From NCBI GenBank assembly GCA_026415275.1, contig JAOAHK010000179.1, forward strand, positions 1 through 5,907: a stretch of DNA of 5,907 nt, in the 5' to 3' direction. The position numbers and the translations under genes were made by a program. The notes under the pieces were generated by a model. That model was given only the letters and a program-made list of their open reading frames with translations. It searched no databases and was not told the DNA's origin. Positions within the stretch are counted from its first letter, which is position 1. The number at the start of each line of letters is the position of its first letter. Below are positions 1-5,159 of this stretch, piece after piece. The stretch comes from Anaerolineales bacterium (lineage in GTDB: Bacteria > Chloroflexota > Anaerolineae > Anaerolineales > UBA4823).

Positions 1-894
1 GATGAAGGCATAAGCTGCTTCCTTGTTCTCTGAAGGTTCAGGGATGACCATGGTATCCACCCACAGGTCGCTGCCTTCTTTAGGAATAACAAAGCGAATA
101 TCGGCGTTTTCAGCAATGCCATAGTTGCACCAGCCGTCCCACGCTTCGACCAACAACGCTTCCCCAGAGACTAGCTTAGAGTAAAAGGTCGTGTCATCAT
201 AGGCGAGCAGGGTCTTTTTGGCTTCGATCAGGAGTTCTTTGACCTGCTGCATTTCGTTTTCATTGGTTGTGTTTGCTGAAAAGCCAAGTGCTTTCTGAGC
301 TGGCAGCAACAGCCAGCGATCGGTGGACAGCATGGTGATCTTGCCGGCTAGTTCGGGTTTGGGCTTGAGCAGGTCGTACCAGCTATCTGGTTCGTAATTG
401 ACTAAATCGGAGCGATAACACAATCCGGTAGTTCCCCATGTGTAAGGCACAGCATACTTTGTAAAGGGGATGCGCTTGACTTCTTCAAAGAGGTTGACCG
501 AGTTTGGCAGTTTGGCGTAGTCAATTTCACTGAGCAAGCCCATTTTCGCCATGGCATCGGCAAATTGACCAGTCATAAAGACCACATCAAAGCCTTTGCC
601 CTTAGAAGCCACTAGCTTGCCTACAATCTCCTCATTGGTAGCATGGAGAGCCAGCTCGACCTGAATGCCGGTCTCGGCGGTGAATTTTTCGAGCAGATCG
701 CTGGGCATGTAGGCATCCCAGTTCGAGATCACGATCTTGCCTTTAGCGGGCGCTTGGGTTTCGATCGGTGCGCCCTGCGTCTCTGCAGGTGTTCCCGGAG
801 TTGGCTGCGATGGCTGCGAGGGGGCACCACCACAAGCCACCAATACAAGGGACATGAGTAACACAACAGATACCAATAACTTTTGGGTGTTCAT
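1..894 (-). CDS. PotD/PotF-like polyamine-family ABC transporter substrate-binding lipoprotein, C-terminus cut by window edge
   Basis: An open frame starts at ATG 894 and runs off the left edge, giving 298 visible residues. The family is usually about 350, so roughly 50-60 are missing. Residues 1-20 form a lipoprotein signal peptide with lipobox L18-V19-A20-C21; a Pro/Thr/Gln-rich linker follows to about residue 50. The mature part begins KIVISNWDAYMP, as in spermidine/putrescine binding proteins (NWxxYxP, W59 and Y62). Further family matches are WGTTG, the AWDGW segment (W252), and IPKEGSDLWVD (W278, D280) followed by NKEAAYAFI. From family knowledge, the protein is a membrane-anchored extracytoplasmic receptor that delivers ligand to an ABC permease, here presumably encoded beyond position 1. 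A Shine-Dalgarno AGGAAGG at 900-906 lies five bases before ATG. The exact ligand is uncertain because one acidic polyamine contact seems to be missing. Confidence 0.9.
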   Translation of the reverse strand, partial: MNTQKLLVSVVLLMSLVLVACGGAPSQPSQPTPGTPAETQGAPIETQAPAKGKIVISNWDAYMPSDLLEKFTAETGIQVELALHATNEEIVGKLVASKGKGFDVVFMTGQFADAMAKMGLLSEIDYAKLPNSVNLFEEVKRIPFTKYAVPYTWGTTGLCYRSDLVNYEPDSWYDLLKPKPELAGKITMLSTDRWLLLPAQKALGFSANTTNENEMQQVKELLIEAKKTLLAYDDTTFYSKLVSGEALLVEAWDGWCNYGIAENADIRFVIPKEGSDLWVDTMVIPEPSENKEAAYAFI

Positions 895-908
895 CTCTAC
901 CTTCCTCT
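895..908 (-). promoter_or_regulatory. Ribosome binding site of the PotD-like gene
   Basis: On the minus strand AGAGGAAGG (908 to 900) precedes ATG 894 by five bases. This fixes the start of the lipoprotein and puts the signal peptide right at the N-terminus. Confidence 0.7.
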
Positions 909-925
909 GAGCCGTGGGTGAATAT

Positions 926-959
926 CCTGTCGGACAACTCAACCAAGTTGTCCGACAGG
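926..959. repeat. Perfect 14-bp inverted repeat with nested TGTCSGACA sites, probable operator
   Basis: The arms at 926-939 and 946-959 are exactly complementary around a 6-base spacer (CAACCA). Each arm also contains its own 9-bp pseudo-palindrome: TGTCGGACA at 928-936 and TGTCCGACA at 949-957, with centres 21 bp apart (two helical turns). The element sits between the aldehyde dehydrogenase stop and the lipoprotein start, 32-65 bp upstream of that ATG. No T-run follows it on the minus strand, so it is not a standard intrinsic terminator of the dehydrogenase gene. The GT-N3-AC core resembles operators of FadR/GntR-family proteins, one of which is encoded nearby. An mRNA-stabilising hairpin is the main alternative. 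Confidence 0.6.
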
Positions 960-968
960 GAAGCAAAT

Positions 969-2483
969 TTATTTTTTGACGTTCATAAAATCGATCACCA
1001 CCGTGTTGAGATAGACCATATCCAACATGGTGTATTTACCGCCAATGCGCCCGTGACCGCTCACGGTTCCGCCAGCACCACCAAAGGGCACGTGTGGCTC
1101 CCAATAATCGGTGTTGTCGTTAATCACCAAGTTGCCTGTGCGCAGGTGCTCCATAAAGTAAAAGGCGCGTTGCAAGCTTGAAGTGAACAAGCCCATTTGC
1201 AAACCGTAGCGGTCGATGTGTGCTAGGCGAATGAGTTCATCGTCATTTTCGGCGGCAGTGATGGCAGCTAATGGACCAAAAGACTCTTCATAGTGCATCA
1301 CCGCGCGCTCGGGAACATCATCCACCACAGTTGGTTCGAAATACAAGTTGGTTGGAAAACCACTGGCGCGTTTGCCGCCAAAGATCACACGGGCGCCTTT
1401 CTCCACTGCGTCTTTGATGTGGCGTTCCATTTTCAAGGCAGTCATTTCGTTGCACAGCGGGCCCATTGTCACTTTTTCGTCAAAGGGGTCGCCCAAAACG
1501 ATGTTTTTCGCCTGTTCGGTGATCAGGTCAACAAAGTCTTTGTGAATTTTCTTGTGAACCAGAATGCGCTCGGTGGCACAGCACACCTGTCCAGCTTCGT
1601 AGAAACAGCCAAAGGCAGTCAATTCGGCTGCCTTTTCTAAGTCGGCATCGTCTAGGATGATGGTCGGTCCGTTGCCGCCCATTTCCATCAGGGTGTGCTT
1701 CAGACCTGCGCGGGAAGCTATAATCCTTCCCGTGCGGTCGGAACCAGTGAAGGCGATCGCATCTACCCCGTCGTGGGTGACCAGCCAATCGCCAACGGTT
1801 GGGCCATCGCCTGGAATGCATTGGATGATGCCCGGTGGGAGATCGGCGTCCATCATCGCTTCCACCAGGGCTAATCCGCTGAGCGGGGTGTATTCCGAAG
1901 GCTTGAAGATGATTACGTTGCCGGCGGCTAAACCTGGCGCTAAAGTCTCCGAAGGAATCAAGGTTGGGAAATTCCACGGCGTAATCACCGTCCACACGCC
2001 GTAGGGGCGGTAGAAGGTCAGGATGCGCTTATGTCCATCGCGCGAGGGAATAATCGGGCTTTCGAGGCGTTTGATGTCTTCAGCGGCAATTCGGAAGTTC
2101 TCAGCCGTCTCTTGCACGCAGGGGATCGCTTCGCTTTGGTAGGGCTTGCCGTTTTCCAGCGATTCTAGACGCGCCAATTTTTCGAGGTTGCGATCAATCG
2201 CCTCTGCCATGCGATGGACAAGGGCAGCACGTTCAAAGGGTGGGGTCAAACGCCACTTTTCGAAGGCACGTTGGGCAGCTTTGACCGCGCGATCGATATC
2301 CGCTTGGGTGGCTTTTGGGTAGTATCCCAGAATTTCTCCTGTCACTGGGCTGTGCACCGCAATCTCCTCACCACTGCTGCCATCTACCCATTGACCATCA
2401 ATGAGCAATTTGTAATGCCTTGCCTCGGGCATTTCGGTTTGTTTGGGCTCTGCCAATTTGGGAAGGGGGGAAGGTGTGCTCAT
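969..2483 (-). CDS. Aldehyde dehydrogenase family protein (NAD(P)-dependent), complete
   Basis: This 504-residue protein has the normal ALDH superfamily length and oxidises an aldehyde to a carboxylate in the cytoplasm. The Rossmann cofactor domain contains PWNFP with catalytic-site Asn171, the FKPSE cofactor motif (Lys194, Glu197) and FTGSDRTG near 245-252. General base Glu267 lies in MEMGGN, nucleophile Cys301 in GQVCCA, and Glu400 in EESFGP. The C-terminal part has NDNTDYWEPHVPFGG and GHGRIGGKYTM, a variant seen in less-studied ALDH branches rather than the classic betaine or succinate-semialdehyde forms. Start ATG 2483 is supported by AAGGAG at 2493-2498. The gene stands between the Lrp/AsnC gene and the PotD-like gene, so an aminoaldehyde or semialdehyde from amine or amino-acid breakdown is a reasonable but unproven substrate. 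Sequence alone does not decide between NAD and NADP. Confidence 0.95.
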   Translation of the reverse strand: MSTPSPLPKLAEPKQTEMPEARHYKLLIDGQWVDGSSGEEIAVHSPVTGEILGYYPKATQADIDRAVKAAQRAFEKWRLTPPFERAALVHRMAEAIDRNLEKLARLESLENGKPYQSEAIPCVQETAENFRIAAEDIKRLESPIIPSRDGHKRILTFYRPYGVWTVITPWNFPTLIPSETLAPGLAAGNVIIFKPSEYTPLSGLALVEAMMDADLPPGIIQCIPGDGPTVGDWLVTHDGVDAIAFTGSDRTGRIIASRAGLKHTLMEMGGNGPTIILDDADLEKAAELTAFGCFYEAGQVCCATERILVHKKIHKDFVDLITEQAKNIVLGDPFDEKVTMGPLCNEMTALKMERHIKDAVEKGARVIFGGKRASGFPTNLYFEPTVVDDVPERAVMHYEESFGPLAAITAAENDDELIRLAHIDRYGLQMGLFTSSLQRAFYFMEHLRTGNLVINDNTDYWEPHVPFGGAGGTVSGHGRIGGKYTMLDMVYLNTVVIDFMNVKK

Positions 2484-2492
2484 CTCTGTTTA

Positions 2493-2498
2493 CTCCTT
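2493..2498 (-). promoter_or_regulatory. Ribosome binding site of the aldehyde dehydrogenase gene
   Basis: AAGGAG on the minus strand lies nine bases before ATG 2483. It supports the chosen start, which gives the protein an N-terminal tail of about 23 residues before the ALDH fold. No convincing separate promoter for this gene was found in the short space after the upstream terminator. TATAAA at about 2499-2504 is too close to the RBS to serve as a usual -10. Confidence 0.7.
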
Positions 2499-2523
2499 TC
2501 TTTATAACGATAGTGGTCTATTG

Positions 2524-2547
2524 AAAAACGAGGCGCACCCTGCGCCT
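2524..2547 (-). terminator. Intrinsic terminator of the Lrp/AsnC gene
   Basis: On the minus strand a perfect 7-bp GC-rich stem (AGGCGCA / TGCGCCT, 2541-2547 with 2531-2537) encloses a GGG loop. It is followed by CG and then five T (2528-2524). It begins 26 bases after the Lrp/AsnC stop codon. Orientation and T-run fit Rho-independent termination of the regulator transcript, which would uncouple it from the aldehyde dehydrogenase gene unless there is read-through. Confidence 0.8.
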
Positions 2548-2573
2548 GCGGTTATGCCCTGCCGGTATAAACT

Positions 2574-3044
2574 TTACTCTGTGGCGAGGTCAGGTAACAC
2601 CCACTCATACGTGCGTTTGGTGACTTCGAGATAGGGAAAGGTGATCGTCTCCCGTACGCCCTCGATAACCGAAATCTTGTTGGACAAAATATACAACAGA
2701 TGTTCGTTGTTCTCGCAAACGAGTTCGAGCAAAATGTCATACTGACCAGCACAGATGACCACCCAACGCACTTCGGGGAGTCGGCTCACCGCCTGGGCAA
2801 CGGCGTGTAGCTTTGTGCCATCGGCTTTGATGGCAATCATTGCCATCACCACGTCTTCAATGTCTGCCGGGTGAACGATACCCTTAATCACAATCGCACC
2901 ATCTTTGATCAAGCGATTGGCACGTTGTTGGACAGAGGAGGGGGAGATGTTGAGTTCAACTGCGATCTGGGCAAAGGATTTGCGGCCATCTTCTTGAAGA
3001 TGGCGAAGAATGGCAATGTCGATTGAGTCAAGATTCTTCTTCAC
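2574..3044 (-). CDS. Lrp/AsnC family transcriptional regulator
   Basis: With GTG 3044 as start the protein has 156 residues, the standard Lrp/AsnC length. It begins MKKNLDSIDIAIL, typical of the family. Residues 5-50 form the winged helix-turn-helix, with recognition helix around ISPSSVQQRANRL (33-45). Residues about 63-140 form the RAM ligand-sensing/oligomerisation domain, including G100-Q-Y-D103. The frame stays open upstream to a start at 3218 (214 residues), but that extension has no family similarity I can see and covers a strong promoter at 3090-3118, so it is rejected. No good Shine-Dalgarno precedes GTG 3044, which leaves some doubt about the exact start. Family members usually form octamers and respond to amino acids. 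Position next to the aldehyde dehydrogenase and PotD-like genes suggests it senses an amino acid or amine and controls them, possibly with autoregulation. Confidence 0.92.
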   Translation of the reverse strand: MKKNLDSIDIAILRHLQEDGRKSFAQIAVELNISPSSVQQRANRLIKDGAIVIKGIVHPADIEDVVMAMIAIKADGTKLHAVAQAVSRLPEVRWVVICAGQYDILLELVCENNEHLLYILSNKISVIEGVRETITFPYLEVTKRTYEWVLPDLATE

Positions 3045-3089
3045 CGGACGTAAAATTAGTGCATTGGATAAATAAGGTAAATTTGGTAT

Positions 3090-3118
3090 ATAATATATAA
3101 AACCACGAAAATTGTCAA
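3090..3118 (-). promoter_or_regulatory. Sigma-70-type promoter of the Lrp/AsnC gene
   Basis: On the minus strand, consensus -35 TTGACA (3118-3113) is followed by a 17-bp spacer and -10 TATTAT (3095-3090), in a very AT-rich stretch. Transcription would start near 3083, giving a leader of about 39 bases before GTG 3044. This is the best promoter in the window and it decides the start of the regulator. Confidence 0.8.
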
Positions 3119-3152
3119 GGATTTTTTGTTGATTCAATGGAATATTTATTAA

Positions 3153-3175
3153 AAATTCACCGAATCGGTAAATTT
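3153..3175. promoter_or_regulatory. Imperfect palindrome upstream of the Lrp/AsnC promoter, candidate operator
   Basis: The core is ACCGA-A-TCGGT (3159-3169), flanked by AAATT (3153-3157) and AATTT (3171-3175). The only mismatched pair is C3158/A3170, so 22 of 23 positions fit dyad symmetry counting the centre and one arm of the mismatch. It is centred about 46 bp upstream of the -35 box. The half-site GGTAAATTT (3167-3175) recurs at 3076-3084, at the predicted transcription start. A partly related TTCACC...TCGGTATAA lies at 3210-3229. The layout suits autoregulation by the Lrp protein, but the binding protein is inferred. Confidence 0.5.
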
Positions 3176-3191
3176 CTTTTCTTTGACAGAG

Positions 3192-3216
3192 GGGTGAAGG
3201 GAAAAACCTTTCACCC
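3192..3216. repeat. Stem-loop between the GntR and Lrp/AsnC genes
   Basis: GGGTGAAGGG (3192-3201) pairs with CCTTTCACCC (3207-3216): ten pairs including one G-T wobble, with a 5-base A loop (T loop on the minus strand). It lies about 160 bases after the GntR stop. No T-run follows on either strand, so it is at best a weak or Rho-assisted terminator or an RNA 3' end stabiliser for the GntR transcript. Confidence 0.4.
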
Positions 3217-3378
3217 ACCTTCGGTATAAGTCAGGTAAGAGCAAAAGATGTGTTACCCCACTACAAATATCGTTTTCCCGCGGAAGATGCAGAAAGCACC
3301 GATCAATGGGTAGGGAAAACTTTGCGCCTGCTACGTCCCTTGCGGTTGAGTCTTATCGGGACTTGAGATTGTGAACGC

Positions 3379-4044
3379 TTATCTTTCAACCATCCCTTCC
3401 CCCTGCAATTCCACAATGTGTTGTTTCACGGCGCGCTTGGCGATTTCGGGATCGCGCGTGGCTAAGGCATCGATCACCGCTTGATGGCGGGCGGCAAGCT
3501 GTTCAAGGCTGATGGACGAACGCCGCATAGTGACCAGAATATATTGCCCCAACTGTAGGTTGTCATAAATGCGCCTCAGCAAAGTGTTGCCGGCAATGGC
3601 TACGATCTGAATGTGAAACTGCCAATCATAGCGGGCAGCGGCGAGGTAATCGCCAATTTTTGCCATTTGCAACATTTTCTCCACGGTGCCACGCAATTCT
3701 TGCAAATCCTCTTCGGTCACGTGTGGGGCGGCTTGTTCTGCGGCGAGAGCGTCCAACACCGCCCGCACGCTGTAGATTTCCTGCATGTCTTTATCCGTTA
3801 GCAAGCGCACCATTGCCCCTTTGTGCGGTTCGCGCTCCAGGAAACCAGAACTGACCAGATCACGGATCGCCTCGCGCACCGGCGCTTGACTGATGCGCAA
3901 TTGACGGGCAAGCTGGCTCTCCACCAACCGTTCGCCGGGTTGCAGTTCGCCGCGTTCGATGGCATCCAGGATATACTGCTTCACCTGATCGCTCAGGACG
4001 GTTTTATTGATTCCGTTCGAGCCTTCAAACTCATGATGCGCCAA
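3379..4044 (-). CDS. GntR family regulator with FCD ligand-binding domain
   Basis: A 221-residue cytoplasmic DNA-binding repressor or activator of the FadR subfamily, of usual length. Residues about 14-82 form the GntR winged helix-turn-helix, including GERLVESQLARQLRISQAPV and the VREAIRDL helix. Residues about 90-215 form the all-helical FCD domain. Its metal/ligand pocket residues appear complete: D140 and H144 in YDWQFH, H187 in RHQAVIDAL and H209 in KQHI, the Asp-His-His-His set that binds a divalent metal and an organic acid in this family. The start is TTG 4044, chosen because AGGGAGT lies six bases upstream and no in-frame ATG exists near the N-terminus. It is 206 bp after the kinase-like gene and has its own probable promoter. 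Likely ligands are small carboxylates; its targets may include the nested palindrome at 926-959, which is inference. Confidence 0.93.
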   Translation of the reverse strand: MAHHEFEGSNGINKTVLSDQVKQYILDAIERGELQPGERLVESQLARQLRISQAPVREAIRDLVSSGFLEREPHKGAMVRLLTDKDMQEIYSVRAVLDALAAEQAAPHVTEEDLQELRGTVEKMLQMAKIGDYLAAARYDWQFHIQIVAIAGNTLLRRIYDNLQLGQYILVTMRRSSISLEQLAARHQAVIDALATRDPEIAKRAVKQHIVELQGEGMVER

Positions 4045-4050
4045 CCGATT

Positions 4051-4057
4051 ACTCCCT
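4051..4057 (-). promoter_or_regulatory. Ribosome binding site that fixes a TTG start
   Basis: AGGGAGT on the minus strand (4057-4051), six bases before TTG 4044. An ATG a few bases further on is out of frame, so this strong site is the main reason to accept the rare start codon of the GntR gene. Confidence 0.7.
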
Positions 4058-4114
4058 AGTGCTTAATTCGTTCAGGATAGGTGAGAACTATGTTCGCTTA
4101 CAGCAGGGGACGCT

Positions 4115-4151
4115 GAGTTCGAGGGAAAAACGTCAGCCAATTTGCGAACTC
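4115..4151. repeat. Inverted repeat in the GntR gene leader
   Basis: GAGTTCG (4115-4121) and CGAACTC (4145-4151) are exact complements separated by 23 bases, extendable outward by one wobble and one C-G pair. It lies between the probable promoter and the TTG start. It could be a two-half-site operator or a leader RNA stem; the spacing is long for a single dimer site. Confidence 0.35.
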
Positions 4152-4187
4152 GGCAACCTCTGCGGCAAAGCACCTGATCCCAAAATG

Positions 4188-4216
4188 ATATATAAAATCT
4201 AAATCCTATTTGCCAA
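4188..4216 (-). promoter_or_regulatory. Probable promoter of the GntR gene
   Basis: On the minus strand, -35-like TTGGCA (4216-4211; five of six consensus bases) is followed by an AT-rich spacer of 16 bp and TATATA (4194-4189). The stretch lies just after the kinase-like gene. Transcription would start near 4182, giving a leader of about 135 bases containing the inverted repeat at 4115-4151. Confidence 0.45.
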
Positions 4217-4250
4217 GTTTGCTTGATAATTCTACTCCAGTTTCACAGGT

Positions 4251-5138
4251 TTAGAGCAGTTTTTCCACTTCATCAAATAAAAGTTGCGGGTTAGCAGCGC
4301 GGATCATAAAGTAAGGTCGAGGTTGAGCAAAACGGTGACCAAAGTCTGCCCGTTTGCGTCGCTTTTCTTCGGTATCAACGATGGGCATCACTAAGCCCGG
4401 CGAGAGCAATTGGTTCAGCCCAAAGTAATTCATCATAGAATGAAAGCCCTGATATTCCTTTTCGAACTGCTCTAGTTCCTTGACCGAGGTGGCATAGTTA
4501 CCATCGATGGAAGGCAGAATTACAATATCAACATTGGAGGGTTCGAGGTAATGCTGCACTTCGGGCGCTTTGCCAAAGAGTTTTTTCACTCCTTCGTCTT
4601 GGTCGGCGAGGTCGGAGCGTTCGGTGCCTTTGGCACGTTTTGCCAAATAGACATTGGTTGAACCCATGGCTACCCAGCCGTTTTCGTCGATGACCAAGGT
4701 CTCAGTGGAAATGTTCAAACCGCCGCGGCGACAGCCTTCGAGTTGCGACATGGTCTTGCCATGATTGGACTCGCCACCCATGAACATAATCGTTTTGCCG
4801 CGATAGCGCACCGCCGAGGCGTGGAAGGGATGCAAGCCGCATTCTTCTAAGCGAAACGCCAACATACTGACCAATATTTTCTGGATTTCGCCGGCATACC
4901 ACTCGCCATCCAACTGCAAAATTCCCCCAGTATAGCGAATATCCTTCACGGCGACTAGTGGCCGCCAGAGGATATCGGGTTTGGCGAGGGTCACCCGATC
5001 GGCGACTTGCACATTTGCCAAACGATAATTCAAGAAGGTCATGTCCATTGCATCCAACGGGTTTTCGTCCGTTGCGCTTTCGACATCGAAACGCAGTTGT
5101 GCTTGTTTGGAGGTAAATTGGCGAGATAGTAAAGTCAT
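4251..5138 (-). CDS. HPr-kinase-like P-loop protein, function unknown
   Basis: A 295-residue, probably cytoplasmic protein. Residues 105-150 resemble the catalytic core of HPr kinase/phosphorylase: H106 in FHASAV, a short strand, Walker A G122-E-S-N-H-G-K128-T129, then RRGGLNIST. Bona fide HprK has an Asp-Asp pair after this point; here the place is taken by Thr145-Glu146. I see no HprK E-[IV]-R-G signature further on. Residues 1-100 do not look like the usual HprK N-terminal domain. The C-terminal part, with PSNVDIVILPS and a basic KRRKR stretch near 259-263, is unfamiliar. ATP binding is well supported; kinase activity and target are not. ATG 5138 has GAGGAG three bases upstream. Only 21 bp separate it from the upstream ATP-grasp gene, so they are probably co-transcribed. 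It could be a Ser/Thr or small-molecule kinase. Confidence 0.75.
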   Translation of the reverse strand: MTLLSRQFTSKQAQLRFDVESATDENPLDAMDMTFLNYRLANVQVADRVTLAKPDILWRPLVAVKDIRYTGGILQLDGEWYAGEIQKILVSMLAFRLEECGLHPFHASAVRYRGKTIMFMGGESNHGKTMSQLEGCRRGGLNISTETLVIDENGWVAMGSTNVYLAKRAKGTERSDLADQDEGVKKLFGKAPEVQHYLEPSNVDIVILPSIDGNYATSVKELEQFEKEYQGFHSMMNYFGLNQLLSPGLVMPIVDTEEKRRKRADFGHRFAQPRPYFMIRAANPQLLFDEVEKLL

Positions 5139-5159
5139 TGTCTCCTCGTTAGAAAAGGG

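Larger units (their letters stand above)
3045..3378. other. Intergenic region between the GntR and Lrp/AsnC genes
   Basis: About 330 bases without a confident gene. From right to left it holds: the tail of a short plus-strand open frame (3187-3366) with no recognised product; a 10-bp hairpin at 3192-3216; an imperfect palindrome at 3153-3175; and the Lrp/AsnC promoter at 3090-3118. The part below about 3185 is clearly AT-rich, as expected for a regulatory region. Confidence 0.7.

Noticed and set aside
743..946. 67-codon minus-strand frame overlapping the start of the PotD-like gene
   Set aside because: It is out of frame with the lipoprotein gene, crosses the palindrome at 926-959, and has no recognisable domain; the lipoprotein frame has signal peptide, RBS and family motifs.
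926..959. Reading the inverted repeat as a Rho-independent terminator of the aldehyde dehydrogenase gene
   Set aside because: No T-run follows on the minus strand. The T-rich stretch at about 967-976 lies on the plus-strand side, where no gene ends.
1753..1760. GCGATCGC, the HIP1 octamer common in cyanobacteria
   Set aside because: One copy, inside the aldehyde dehydrogenase coding sequence; too few to suggest a cyanobacterial source.
1657..2004. Plus-strand 115-codon frame, and similar frames at 1293-1640 and 5187-5684
   Set aside because: They lie antisense to well-supported genes (aldehyde dehydrogenase and ATP-grasp domain) and their translations show no family features.
2508..2520. ATAG...CTAT dyad before the aldehyde dehydrogenase gene as an operator
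   Set aside because: Four-base arms only, and no clear promoter next to it.
2678..2688. TTGTTGGACAA, similar to the TGTCSGACA sites at 926-959 (also TGTTGGACA at 2926-2934)
   Set aside because: Both are inside the Lrp/AsnC coding region, differ from the paired sites, and are not close to a start; chance matches are likely.
3056..3064. Two-codon minus-strand mini-ORF ATG-CAC-TAA in the Lrp/AsnC leader
   Set aside because: No Shine-Dalgarno and too short to assess; a regulatory role cannot be supported.
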